From the NCBI GenBank assembly GCA_010094045.1, contig ML986578.1, positions 434,001 through 498,000 on the forward strand: DNA of 64,000 nucleotides. Direction: 5' to 3'. The translations under genes and the position numbers were made by a program. Below are positions 1-11,749 of this stretch, in pieces; position 1 is the first letter of the stretch; each line of letters begins with the position of its first letter. The notes beneath the pieces are model-generated. The model was not told the DNA's origin. It ran no database searches and worked only from the letters and a program-made list of their open reading frames with translations. The stretch is from Lojkania enalia (taxonomy: Eukaryota > Ascomycota > Dothideomycetes > Pleosporales).

Positions 1-2678
1 ACTGTGGATCATGTCTCTGTTCATTGTATTCCGTATTAATATGATACCGTCACTGTTTTGAGCAGGCTCATCGAGGACCACTATGATTCCGCATCGCTCT
101 AGTGTTGCTTGCATCTCCAATGTCTTCCCCGATGTCTTATCCACCCGTGTAGGGAGTAAAATCACCTGCTACGAAGACTGTTCGGTCGCCAACCTTTGAG
201 CACCGGGCCTAATCCAAGGACTCAGGAAAGGAGATGAACCATCAAGACTACTTCCACGCAAGAGACTTTGACGAGTTATTGGCCGTGTAGCTGATACAGA
301 GAAATATGAGCTATTTGTCAAAATTTCCGGACTAATAATGGGCTCCATTCTGTCCCTCGAATATTCCGAGACCTCGATATGTCGGTTCCCATCCGAGATG
401 CAAGTTCTCCTTAAAGGTGTCGGATTCATATCATAGTTATCACTTTCGTCAACCTCGTCCGGCTTTTGACTGAAAGCCACTAGTTTCTGCTCATATATCT
501 CTATCCTCCTCCTATAATCTTCGTCAATATTCTTCCGTTCTTCAGCAGCCCTTCTCTCGGCTTCGTCTTGTGCCCGCTTGGCTGCCTGCTCTTTTGTAAA
601 TCTCAATGCTTTCTCGGCAGACTTTTTTGCAGACTGCGCCGACGCTCTCTCCTTCTTTGCTAACCCTCGAGCTTCTTAAGCTTCCTTAGAAGCCTTAGCA
701 TCTGAAATAGCTTTTTCTACATTCCATTTAGCCTCGGTGGCGGCGGCGAGCCGTAGTGAGTCCTCTTGTTGTTCAAGTAGAAGCCTTTCTAGCCTTGAAA
801 ATCTATCATCACTTTTAGTCCCCTCGGAGTCCCCTAATAAGTCACTCAGTCCGCAATGTTGGCACTTCTCCGTTTCATTAACCTGGGTCAGGAGTTCCTC
901 CAGTCTTCGAAATTGTTTGTCGGTTGCATTACTCCCTTTTCGCTCAAGTAAGAGCTCTTTTAGTCTAAGTATTATCCTATTCTCTAGAGAAGTTTTGGGT
1001 AGAGTTGGTGGCGATGGAGGTGGGGCGCTCAGTACTGGGGTTGATTTTCTAGATGGTGGCCGAGGCGTTACGGGGAAGAGGTCAAGCATAGATGGGGCAT
1101 GATAGGAATGATGCGGGTAAGTTTGGGCTAGAAGTGGTCCAAATGTGGATGAAAAGGGCTGGTTTGGCAATCCAAATAGCGGTAGATAGGGTTGGTTAGT
1201 CGACGTCTAGTGTAGAGGCTAGATGAAGTCCATGGAACGATCACGCGAACTATTAAAAGGGTTGCACTCATCCCAGATATTGAACGATGAAGGCTGATTC
1301 TTTACTGGGCTTTTATTTCTTTTTTTGCCATTCTTTCTTCTCTAGGGCGATCTGCGTCGACTTGGGCCTGTACGGCGTCCGTGAAAACGCCAAGGATCAG
1401 ATTCAAACTCAGACTCATTCAAGATTCCAACACCCCCTGATCTGTGAAAGATGGACTAAGGTGAAGTAACTTTTCCTACTTCGAGTTGTGATCGACCGTG
1501 CTCTCTTCCTCTGAGATTTTGTATTCTTCTTCGTTGGAGCTCCCATACGGACTAGGTAGACTCATAGTTGGTATACCATCACTCTCATCATCGGTATCTA
1601 TTGAAGCCTTATTAAGTTCAGAAGGAATTTCGTTCCTTGTTTCCGCGTAATCTCGAATTTTCTTAATGTATCCCTCTTCCAGACGCACCGTTATTTCTTG
1701 AATGGTAGAATAACCTGCTCTCTTTAATGAAATGGATATCAAGTGTTGTCCACGATGGGAGAACTCTGTCGACTACCAAGCTCGGCTCAGTTGATTTATT
1801 CCATAGATTCACCTCATTTGACTAATGGGCAACGCTATGATCGTCGCTGTTATCCGGTTCTCCAATCGCCGTCTTGGAGTCTTGCGAGCTTCGGTCTTCT
1901 ACGGAGGTCGTCTGAGGACCTTCAATGCCTGTCCCTTCAGCCTGAGTATTCGGTAGTTGCATACTCAGTTGGAACATGAGGTGATATAGCCAAGTGGCTG
2001 TTTCGTGCAAATCCACTTGCCATCGTTGTAGCTCGCGGTCGAACTTTCGTCGCTTCTCTATTGGGTTATCTGCATTGTCCTGCTGGGCTCTTTCTACGGC
2101 GAGTCGATTCACCTGCACGACACTCTCGGCGATTTTACGGAAACAAGCTAGAGCTCGTAGTGCGCTATGTTAATGGCCTTGATTGTTGTTCTTTATAGCC
2201 CTGTAGCAGATTTAGTGTGAGTATGTAATTGGCGTTTTGATCCTTACTATATGCTAATTTCTTCGTTTGGAAGTCGTAGGGTATCTAGTACTAAGATCAG
2301 AACGGACTTGATACATTCAACTTTTTTCAACAAACTCTTCGCCTTCCGGCCGTTGACAAACTATTTAATGCGTCTCAACTTTCATTTTGGATCGATGACT
2401 TTTTTTTTCAGCTTGTCCTCGATAGTCTTGAAGTGGTTGATAATTGACCAGATATGAACGAAAAGTTCTGGCTTGCACAATCTATGATAATGCGATAGCA
2501 TGTCTCCGAGAAGAATTAGACTTGTAGATACAATCGATAGTTCGTCTGCTATGTCGGCAATTTCTTCGCGAGCACCTTTGAAAGCCTGGGCCGCATTGAA
2601 CAAAGCAAGAAACAGTTGGGCAGCCGTATCTCCGATCCCCCACTGACGCGCTAATATTGGAAAGGGGGTCTCGGCCAT
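1..2678 (-). pseudogene. Decayed fungal NLR/STAND-type N-terminal protein gene, five in-frame stops, runs off the left edge
   Basis: The minus strand opens at 2678 with an alpha-helical N-terminus (MAETPFPILARQWGIGD, then an amphipathic helix with FKGAREEIADIADEL). This resembles the helical N-terminal domain found before fungal STAND/NACHT or ankyrin proteins. The reading frame continues downstream but carries stops at 2382-2384 (TGA), 2361-2363 (TAG), 1822-1824 (TAG), 676-678 (TAA) and 169-171 (TAG). Protein-like sequence in the same frame follows each stop: KLRRIK, FVNGRKAKSLLKKVE, SNE then an intron-like gtgaat...ggtag, a long Ala/Glu/Lys coiled coil, and QVILLPTRVDKTSGK up to the window edge. 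Introns near 2.1-2.3 kb, 1.8 kb and 1.2-1.47 kb are plausible but not all resolved. Each stop is one C-to-T or G-to-A step from a sense codon (Gln, Arg or Trp). I read this as a pseudogene. Function of the ancestral protein is unknown. Confidence 0.7.
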
Positions 2679-3201
2679 TGAATTCTTTAACTATGCGAAT
2701 GGAGAGCGGAATGTAGAAGATCTGTAGGTCTTGAAAAGGCGGGGAACATCTACACTCAGCTAATGCCTGGAAAAGCTCAGGTGGCAGAGTCGTAACACAA
2801 GCGGGGACTTCTCTAGTGGTCCAACGTGCATAAGCCTCAAAGCGGACGGCGGATAAGACGCGACCCTAGTGGCAGTAGGAAACAATATTGAACTAGAAAG
2901 CTAAGAAATATTATTGGTTGAGGCTATTGGGAAAGTAGATCGGTAGAGTCTATAGCTGATATTATTAAAATAGCCCCGTACCGAATGTCGAACGGGAAGT
3001 AGCGAGTGTCACCGTGAATAGAGGTAGTAGTAGCAACTGCATCGCCAAACCAGAAGAGTAATAATGGAAAACACACCACAGCATAAGCTCAATGGTAAAA
3101 GTTTCATATAGAGGTACCCCTAAACAAGGCAGCTAAATACAACAAGGGCTATTGCGTCGATCTCCATGTTGATCGTCCTTCTATGCCCCGCCTTTCTTCC
3201 T
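2679..3201. other. Intergenic, no gene seen
   Basis: This is the region between the pseudogene 5' end and the 3' end of the AA9 gene. It is AT-rich and rich in stops in all frames. I recognise no gene or RNA in it. Confidence 0.6.
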
Positions 3202-4005
3202 CTAACCGGTCCACGGCCTTGGTCCAGGAGGCGTATAGCTTGTCGGAATGGGGTAGTAAATGTTGATCTGGATTCCAGGGTCACTCGGCTTATACGCACC
3301 CGGGAAACTGACTAAAGGTTGTGGGTTGCCGTTGCCACCGTTATTGACCTTGAGTTGTGCACACGAGATGTAGAACTGGGCGCCACCAGCACTAGAAGCA
3401 GAGTGCAGTGCGATGTGCTCGACGCGGAAGAGATACTCGCCTGAGGGCAGAGACTTCGGGATCGGGACGGTGACTTGCGTTTTTCCTACATCATACATTA
3501 GAATCTAAGAGACAAGAAGCTGGGAGACAAGGCCTGAGGAATAACACAATATACAGAAAACCGCTACAGACTCAATTTGCAAAGAAAGAAAATATTCCTT
3601 ACCTGAAGAAGGCCAGCTCATTCCCGACGGACTAATATTAGCTCCCTGCTCAAAAACCTTAAACCACACATTCCCACTCCCATCCCACGTCGCCGCCGTC
3701 TTCCCCGCCGGCACCTTAGCCATATAAAACTGCAACGGCCCCGGATGGCTGATGCTCGCTTGCGCCGTAAACCCGACCGTATCGCCGGCGTTCACTTCAT
3801 AGGTCTCGGACGGGGTCCCCGGATTGAGCTCGTAGCATCGGATCTGCGTCGAGCTGACGTCGGTGACGGGTCCGTTGGATTGGTAGTTTGTTGTCTTGCG
3901 CACGTATTTCCACGCCCCCGTGGGCGACCCTTTGGCAATGAGCTGCGGGAATGTGTAGTGGGCTGCGGCAGTGGACGCCAGGAGGGCTGCGAGGAGGAAC
4001 TTCAT
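3202..4005 (-). CDS. Secreted AA9 lytic polysaccharide monooxygenase (former GH61)
   Basis: Two exons, 3603-4005 and 3202-3485, joined across a 117-nt intron (gtaagg...gatgtag), give 228 residues. Residues 1-15 are a signal peptide (MKFLLAALLASTAAA). Cleavage would expose His16 (HYTFPQL), the N-terminal histidine that forms the copper brace in AA9 enzymes. The second copper histidine is in ASISHPGPLQFYMAK, and the axial Tyr lies in AQFYISCAQLKV. Cysteines in IRCYEL and SCAQL probably pair. The protein ends soon after the catalytic domain with no CBM1 cellulose-binding module. Family members oxidatively cleave cellulose or related beta-glucans outside the cell, using an electron donor such as a GMC-type dehydrogenase. 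I chose the ATG at 4005 because it gives an ideal signal peptide. Confidence in the family is high; substrate is not decidable here. Confidence 0.93.
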
Positions 4006-5054
4006 GTTGACTGACAAGCTAGATAGAGAAGAGGGAGAGAGCGATAGGAGGAAGAGCGCCTAAAGGAGAAAGAGGATGTCGAGCAGTGAAGGGAGGTATT
4101 ATATATTCACTCCGCGTGCAACTCCACCCAGTCCGGCATCATCCCAGGCTATTCAATTAAGCCCTCCGCAGACTCAGGAAAAAAAAAACTCAGTATGTAC
4201 CTCAGAGTGCCAGCGGCCATTGTGCAGCATGGGCTGCGTGGATAATGCCGGTGGGTAAAAGGCATATCTAGACCGAAAATGAGGGCTAGCTGTGCCAGCG
4301 TCTCAAGAGAAGTAATTCAGGATTAATGATCTTTATATGAAATGTGTGTTCCGAAATACTTGATTGGTTCGACATAGTATGACAAGGATGTCGGTAGTCT
4401 AGTACGCGAGCCGGACGTTGAAACGCGTGACCTGGGATTTAGATTGTTTGGAGCCGGGGATCTTGATCGCAGAGATACTACTGAAAGTTTGGGAAGCTTG
4501 TGGGTCGGAAGCGGACGTACCGAGCAATGCATTTAGTAACAACAGGACTCTAGGCCAACGTGCCTTTCTCCGATGGTCAGACTGTTCTTTTAGAGCGGCC
4601 TACTTTTAATTCTAATCGATGCCCAATCCAGACTGTAAACACAGTCTCCTCGAAACCCCGGGAACCAAAAGAGAATAACCAATCTTCGAAATCGTATCAG
4701 CGAACAGGGTACGGAAGCACTTCGAGAGCATGTCGTCGCCACGCATACTACATTAAATGAAACCGAACAAAGAAATGACGTAGACCTGCGAAAACAACCC
4801 GTCGGGAAGTGGTGGATACGGCGATCAGAATCGCTAGACACGTGCTCCAAACCACATCTCAATATAATCGTCTAGATTCGTATTGATAACATATAAGAGT
4901 ACATAGTATTGAGACAAGAGACCATAGTGCGTGGATCAGCAACCCAAAAACCGGGTATGGGCGCGAATATTCGGAAATCGTTTTCTACGATAGCCAAGGT
5001 AACGGAGGAAACGCGATGACAATGGCTTCCTAGTAAAATAACTTCCGAATGAGG
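4006..5054. other. Intergenic between AA9 promoter and COX10 3' end
   Basis: About 1 kb holding the AA9 upstream region and, toward 5 kb, the probable COX10 3' untranslated region. Several short open stretches at 4.3-4.9 kb lack start context, splice signals and any recognisable domain, so I call no gene. Confidence 0.55.
4099..4105 (-). promoter_or_regulatory. Candidate TATA box of the AA9 gene
   Basis: The minus strand reads TATATAA about 95 bases upstream of the AA9 start codon. The distance fits a TATA box plus a short leader. It is sequence evidence only. Confidence 0.4.
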
Positions 5055-6599
5055 CTATGGTGATGGCTGCTCCCTGCTCTCTCTTACAGCAACGCACCTC
5101 TCTTCCTCTGCGTCTTGCTCCCTAACTTCATAATATAAGTCATCGTCATATTCCTCCGGATATCCAAATACAGATCTGTACAATCTCTCCATCAAGCCCT
5201 TCTTATGAGCCATAGCTAACACCATCACAATGGGGAGATGCCACACGCTAGCCCAAAACAAGCCTCTCGCAGTGCCCTTTTGGCCTTGCTCCCGCCAAAA
5301 TAGCACTGCCTTCCATGCCATCCACCCATTGATAGCACTGCTTGTGGCCACGAACCCCCAATCTGTGATCCCAAAGTAAGTCAGCCCGAAACAAACAGGG
5401 AACATGAGCAGTGAGTATCGCAACGCTACTCGTCCGTTCTGTGCCGTATTCACCCAGGCAAGCATGCGGTATCCTGCATTCTTGTACTCTTCGCGGATCG
5501 ACCAACTCAGGGAATTGAAATGTGGAAATTGCCATGCAAATAGGAGTGCAGCGAGGAGCCACCCTCCTGCAGAGGCCTCACCGAATAATAGTTCTTGCCA
5601 TGAACCGTCGTGCGCACACTGTCCAGATGCTGCAGCCCATCCCATCAACGGCGGGATGCCACCTACTATTGCTCCAATCCAGGTATTGAGCACCGAAATC
5701 CTTTTCAAAGGTGTGTATATGCCTGCGTATAGGAAGATATTTGCTGCACCAAGAAAAGCAGTTGTAGGATTGACGCCGTAATATAGGGCCCCTGTCCCTA
5801 GCGTTCCGCACACAATGGCGAATACCAAGGCTCCTCTTGGACTGACAAGCTTCCGGACTAATGGTCTATTACGAGTCCGGCTCATTTTCGCATCATGCTC
5901 TGGCTCCATGAGCATGTTGAGGGCATTTGCGGAAGACGAGCATAGTGCGGTTCCCGTCGTGAGGAATAGGAGCGTGAGAGTAGATAGAGAAGGTGTGGCT
6001 GTGGCAGCGGGTGCGAGCAGGCCGGGCACTGGGTACAACGAATATGCAGCGGTCGCTGTGAGGACTACAAGGAAGCTGAGTCGCGGTTTCGATAACGAAA
6101 GATAAGTTGTGAAGAGTCGTTTTAGCGATCGGGTGGGGAGGTTTGACGATATCGTAGCCAGTCTAGAAGATGCGTCCGGTGCAATTGGGTATCTTGCTTC
6201 TGGATTATCTGGATTTCTTGCTTGTGCTGCTGCTTTCCTGTATCGGTGGGGTAGTACTTCTGCAGCCGGGCTGATAGATGGTGCAGCTCGCGCTTCGGAA
6301 GGTGAACTGGGAGTTGTCGGTTCTGCATTCGAACTTACAGTTGAGCTCTGTAACTCTCGCCTCGATCGAAGTGAATGCCCAAATGATTCCATGAGGGTGG
6401 AGTTTGCCCAAAAGTAATCTTTGCTGAAAGAGATTCTCGACTTTCCAGTAGCTACCGCGCCTTGTCTAGCTTGCGGGTTCGTGGAGAATGAGTGTCGCAA
6501 TGGCGGCCGAAGGCTATGTACCTTTCGGAAGCATCGCAGACACATCGAATCCGCATTCTGGATGTTGATTGTTTGATGAAACGGGGGTCTGAGGATCAT
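5055..6599 (-). CDS. COX10: COX10, mitochondrial protoheme IX farnesyltransferase (heme O synthase)
   Basis: One exon encodes 514 residues from the ATG at 6599. The enzyme adds a farnesyl group to heme B, making heme O, the precursor of heme A for cytochrome c oxidase in the inner mitochondrial membrane. The N-terminus is basic and hydroxylated (FRKVHSLRPPLRHSFSTN), as expected of a mitochondrial presequence. A UbiA-type polytopic membrane region starts at SLSKPRLSFLVVLTATAAYS. The prenyl-binding signature is present (NMLMEPEHDAKMSRTRNRPL) and the second conserved loop reads YAGIYTPLKRISVLNTW IGAIVGGIPPLMGW. In-frame ATGs exist further upstream (at 6773), but the extra 58 residues look unlike a presequence; a later Met (MCLRCF) is also possible. 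The acidic C-terminal tail is typical of fungal orthologues. Confidence 0.93.
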   Translation of the reverse strand: MILRPPFHQTINIQNADSMCLRCFRKVHSLRPPLRHSFSTNPQARQGAVATGKSRISFSKDYFWANSTLMESFGHSLRSRRELQSSTVSSNAEPTTPSSPSEARAAPSISPAAEVLPHRYRKAAAQARNPDNPEARYPIAPDASSRLATISSNLPTRSLKRLFTTYLSLSKPRLSFLVVLTATAAYSLYPVPGLLAPAATATPSLSTLTLLFLTTGTALCSSSANALNMLMEPEHDAKMSRTRNRPLVRKLVSPRGALVFAIVCGTLGTGALYYGVNPTTAFLGAANIFLYAGIYTPLKRISVLNTWIGAIVGGIPPLMGWAAASGQCAHDGSWQELLFGEASAGGWLLAALLFAWQFPHFNSLSWSIREEYKNAGYRMLAWVNTAQNGRVALRYSLLMFPVCFGLTYFGITDWGFVATSSAINGWMAWKAVLFWREQGQKGTARGLFWASVWHLPIVMVLAMAHKKGLMERLYRSVFGYPEEYDDDLYYEVREQDAEEERCVAVRESREQPSP

Positions 6600-7020
6600 T
6601 GCGGGCGGGATTGCAGTGCAACTCTCAATGTCGCGATCACTCGATACAAAATGTCGATGCCAAGCATTACCTCGGTTCTCTCCGGTCCGGCCCGACTGCA
6701 GACCCCAAGAGCTCTGCCCCGCCGTTCCATCAAGTCGCGTATTCGACGTTACTAAGCTTGCCATATTACTCATGGCCCTCCTTCTATATTGTACGGGACT
6801 TTGAATCCATCAGAAGGCAAGTAATTTCTAGCGTAAGTGTACATGTATAATGGGCAATAGGCCGCAAGTATTATACATTGCTTGAAGCAAGTCTAACCTG
6901 CTGTGAAGATGGCTCCTCTTACCCCCAGCGCCTGAATTAATGCAAGTCTGGCTTTCTTCTCAGCTTAAAATGGCCGAAATTGATGATACAAAAATACGTT
7001 GATTGTCCTTTGCCAGCACC
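6600..7020. other. COX10 promoter region and RPN2 3' end
   Basis: A 421-base spacer between two minus-strand genes. It contains the upstream in-frame ATGs of COX10 at 6599-6773 and otherwise nothing recognisable. Confidence 0.6.
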
Positions 7021-10000
7021 TCAATCATCGTCTCCATCACCTCCATCTGAGAGATACTCGAACTCTCCGGGCATATCTGCATCATCCTCCCCTTCATCTA
7101 CGTAGTTGTGACTTACAGCAGTGGCAGAAGGGGCTGCCTGTACACCCTCAGGTGCTTCGTCCCCAGCTGGACCTGCCCCTCCAGGAGCCGGCGCCGGTAC
7201 AGCTTTCTTCACCTTGAGTTCAAGCAGTGTCTTCGGTTCCGAAGGTTTGGTATCGGTCACAAGAATAACACCTCCGGTTGGCTTTGGTTTGTTAGCGCGC
7301 ATGCGGAATGATGAATAGTGATACATACCTTCTTAACTGGGACATATCTCTCTCCAGGGAAAGTGATATATTTAACTTGAGCGGGAAGAACGCGAGACAT
7401 GTTCTCCAAGTCGTAGCCAACCTTCTCCTTCTCAAGCTTCTTCTTCGACGTCTCACCCGAAGGCATGCCTTCCTCCCCCTCGGCTTTTTCAGTCTTCTCA
7501 TCTTTCTTCGTCTCCTCATCCACGTCCATTTTATCTTCGTCTGCTGCGGAGATTTTCGGTGTTGTCGGAGTCTGGTCGACGTCCATACTCTCACGCCGGC
7601 GTTGTCGGGCTTTCACCATCTTACGACGCTTGTCCTGTGCAGTTGTTGAGAGAACCGCCGTCTTCACCTTCTCAGGCGCTTCCTCAGTTTTAACCTCTAC
7701 TTCCGGAGGATAGTCGAACATGCTAGGCCTTGTGTTGCTGTGAAATTTGAATGATGGGATCTCAAGGTCCTGGTCGATAGCAATGATAGCGGTGGGCGTA
7801 AAGCTGAGGGACAGGAAGTGCGTCAGTGGGAACCAATACCAATACTGTGTGAAGACTGCCATTCCAACAATGGCAGTCATGTTAAGGTTGCCAGTCTGTG
7901 TCTGGAGCCCAATAGTGCAATTGCGGCCGCCAGCATCGATGATACCGAGTGCCAGAGCACAACCGAACTTAGCCATTGCGTCTTCGTGACGGTCACCGAC
8001 AACCTTTGCGAGAGTCTTCCTAATAGTGGCCACCTTGGGATTCATGGCCTCGTTCTGCTGGACCATGATCATTGCAAGGGAAATCAAAGCACCTTGGCGA
8101 ACAAAGTCGGTGGAATCCTTCATCATTGGTTCGAGAAGGTCGATAGCCTCATCCAGGCCGGTGCCAGCGCAAGCGATTCCGAGGGCCATGGTTGCACCGT
8201 AACGCACATGAGGGTTGTATGACTCGGCGAGAAGTTCCACCATGCGCGGAACGCTACCGGGCTTTCGGAAGAGAACAAACCCCAAACTCATAACGGCTAC
8301 CCTGCGGACATCATCGCTGACATCGCTGACTGCAACATGGAGTAGCCTTCGCACCGCCTTGTTGCTACCCGTCCCGCAGTATGCCAGAGCGATGGTCATG
8401 ATACCTCCGTAACGCAAGGTCGGGTCCGGATCATCCAATAGTCCATTAATGAGCTCGTCGGCAGCTTCCTGACGAGCATACATGATCAATGCCATGCCCA
8501 TGGCGAGACCACGGACAATCTTCTCATGCTGGGTGTCATGAGCGTACTGGATCATGTCTTCAAGGGCCTTGATATTTCCGGTCCCGAGCATGACAAGTCC
8601 CATCGACAGACCAACTGCCTCGCCATTGATAGCAGAATCGGTATACAAAACATTCTTGAAGGCATCGAAAATCTCCTCTGAGCCAGTCGCCATACCGGCT
8701 ACACCTACGCCAAGTGCACCACCGTGCTGAATAACTTCTTCGGAGGCATTCTGGAATTGCTTCATAAGATAATCCAGGACGTGTGTCCCATGATTGGAGT
8801 ATATCAACCCGAGAGCATATAGCGATCCACCTTGCTCGTAGTGTGAGCCAGCAGACACGCTATCTTTGGGAAGATATGGCTCCAAAAGCTTCTGTCCTTG
8901 TGTGATATTACCCCGGTGGATGACGCCTAGAGCTGCGGTTGCTGTAAATTTCGACCAGTTAACTGCCTTGCCCAACCAATCCAAATTCTCTCGGAAAAAA
9001 GCGTCATTTGTGGTGCCGGCGTTCATAAATGCATTCGCGAACGTTACGCCAGTATGGAATATCGAATTCCGAGCCTCTAGGCTATCCCTTATCTTATTAA
9101 GAATGTTCTTGTCAGCATGATTATTCCTGTAGAGGAATTCGAGATTTAACTCGATGCTTTTAGTTCCACGAAGGACGTGGCGAATTGAGGTAAACGCTTT
9201 CAGCTCTTCCTCGGTCGGAGGTTTCTGTTTGGTGCGCGATACAACCGTCGATATTGTTGGCGTCTCATTGCTTGTGTCGACATTAGCAAGTAGGCTATCT
9301 GATTCTCCGGCCTCGTCACCGCGAGGCTTATGTGATATGTCCCCGTTGGCGGATGGCTTTGATTCTTCGCTCTTCTCATCTGTGTCGGGTAGTTCATCCA
9401 TAACCTTGGCCAGAAACTCTTGTGTACCATTATCATACAAATCAAATGAGATTTGATATGCAACAGCCAAGGATTTGTCGTCTCCTCGTTGTACAAGCTG
9501 TCGGAGAAGGTTCGAGGCCATAGAGTGCTGATTGAGGTATACTACGCATTTTGCGATCGAAAAGTAGTCAGGATTAGGAATGTCGTTGAGAAGGTCCAAG
9601 ATGAGTCGCAATATCTAATTAAATTAGCTTCAGGAGTGCAAAACAAGTAGAGTCACTCACTTCGTTTCTCAAACCCCTCTCCTGTACCACATTCATACAG
9701 ATATCAAGCACATACTCCATGAGATCCTCACTCCGGTTCGGTGCGCCATTCGCCGGCCTCTTGCCCTGCTTTTTCTCATCCTGGCTAGCTCGAAGGAAGG
9801 ACTCCCGGAGCACTTCTAAGTTCCGGGCCTCAATAGCTATTCCGACGACTTGTTTGTAATCGCCATTCGCCCAGCAGCTCTCGAAGATGCGTCTTACGGT
9901 AGCTTGGAGATTCTTTTGGACGCTCCTTTGCAGCATCAATGGCGTGGGATGCGCACCTACCACTCCCGCATTGCCCCCGCCGGGGATCGTTGGGTCGAAC

Positions 10001-10733
10001 GTATTCGAATCTTGGCGGGAGAGTAAGGATTTTGAAGGTAGCGCGGATTGTGAAAATGGAGTTATCGGTGATGTCATGCTTGCAGATGTGCTCGCACCGC
10101 CAACTCCATTCGAGGGAAAGGAAGTGATCAGTTGAGGAGGGGCCTGGTTGGTCTTGCTAATTGGAGCGGGCGGGTTGTGCATGGCCGAGATGGCGATGTA
10201 TGTATCTAGACATTTGGCTGTGCAAGCGAAAGTCAGCCACTAATTCAATTTCACAGTGTCAGGGGTCGGAAGAGTGTGTCCGGGAGCTCAATTCACAGCA
10301 TCCGGAGCAGCACAACATCGATATCAGGCCTATTATAGTAACTCACCAAGTATTGTCTCCTCGAACTCTCCCGACTTGTTAATGTCAAAAAGCTTCCCTG
10401 CACCGAGGGCAAAGACCATGCTCTCATTGTATTCTTGTAACTGGTAATATACCTTTGCCGCCACAAGAGCCGCGAGCTCTCGCTCTGGAAACGACTCATC
10501 TTCGTACAAAGCCTCACTGACGAACACGCGAGTTAGCTACACCTGCTCCAAACACACATTCGGGATGCGCCGGAGCTGCAATGAGGTCCTTACATCTGAC
10601 TGACTGATCCAGCGACTTCCGGCCACAGGAGGCCGATCTCCTCGTTTAATCGGTGCAGGGCATAGGACTGTAAGGCGCTATCGGGCTCGGCGAGGAAACC
10701 GACAAGACCAGCAGCGGATGTGAGGCCGACCAT
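7021..10733 (-). CDS. RPN2: RPN2, 26S proteasome regulatory (19S) non-ATPase subunit 1
   Basis: Five exons (10594-10733, 10347-10516, 9661-10217, 7329-9614, 7021-7281) give 1137 residues, the usual fungal length. Rpn2 is the large scaffold of the proteasome base, holding the ubiquitin receptor Rpn13 and contacting the ATPase ring. The N-terminus MVGLTSAAGLVGFLAEPDSA is diagnostic. The central part has the alpha-helical PC repeats (for example YGGIMTIALAYCGTGSNKAVRR and YGATMALGIACAGTGLDEA). A charged Lys/Glu-rich insertion lies near residue 950. The C-terminal tail (VLVTDTKPSEPKTLLELK, then an acidic end) matches the Rpn13-binding region of the family. Exon 1 ends AT|gtaagg and exon 2 resumes TGAGGC, restoring an Ile codon. 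It sits downstream of CET1 in a same-strand housekeeping run. Confidence 0.96.
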
Positions 10734-11749
10734 GGTGGGAAGCGGTTAACAACAGCAGGCTCAAATCGATGCTTGAGAGGGCGGATCAGGACTGGTGGAG
10801 CTGTAAACGAAAAAGGAAGACGGTGGAAGAAGACAGTGGTTACAGCGTGGCGCCCGAGCAGGCTTGCTAGGATCGGAACGGAATTTGGGCAGGTGTGCAG
10901 TGCAAGGGGGACGATGTGCCTTGCGCTGTGAAGGAGAGACGAGAAGGCGAATATTATGCGGAGATGGGGATGGCGCTAGGCCGGCGTCGTGGTGGTCGTT
11001 GTGGTGTTGAGGGTCAGAGGAAACAGAAGCTCGTGCATCACTTCGCCGACGGTGCCAAGCAATAGGCACCGCTCGTGACGAATGTCACAGCTTGTAATCA
11101 CCGCCTCGGCTTGAGCTTTCTTGCCGACCCAAAGACTCAGAGTCTGAGGCTTATTAATTCATGGATTGCATTAATGATCCCTATACTCCACAAGACTGCC
11201 AGTACAAGTTTGACCCAGCGCGAACACTGCCCAGGAAGGAGACCCCGATTATAACCTTGCACCCTTTGTAGCCGCAACACTGCTACCTGCCTTAAGATAT
11301 CACGTCGCAGACAAGCACATCTAACAGGAAGCCCGAGTGCTTTCCCCCTTAGATACTGCGCTCTTGGCCTTGTTACGATAAACCAGTCTAAAGCTATGTG
11401 GTCGCAATAATGATGGCAAATGTTCGGTTAGAAGTCCTCACCTTACAATTCCCAATCACATGCTCCGAAGTATATTTCGTGTCGCGTCGCGGTCAGACAG
11501 GGCATTGAAAAGGTATTTATGCACAACAAAGGAGCCTATGCGTTAAAGCAACCAAAAGGGGTATCATGAATTTTCCGCTGAACACTATCGAACTCCTTCC
11601 CAGATGCCGCTAGGACCTAAAATTATTCATACATGGAGAAGCCGTTATTATATTACCCATAGAGTCTGCCCAGCGCCCACAATAAATGCTTCCTTAGGTG
11701 GTATTGGTGGTGTTACAAGTCTGCAAAGACAGTGAACGTGATTTACGTT
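10734..11749. other. Intergenic: RPN2 promoter and CET1 3' region
   Basis: About 1 kb. The part next to RPN2 is GC-rich and open on the minus strand (10761-11069) but its composition is simple (Ser, Pro, His, Arg) and it has no family signature. I call only promoter and untranslated sequence. Confidence 0.55.
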
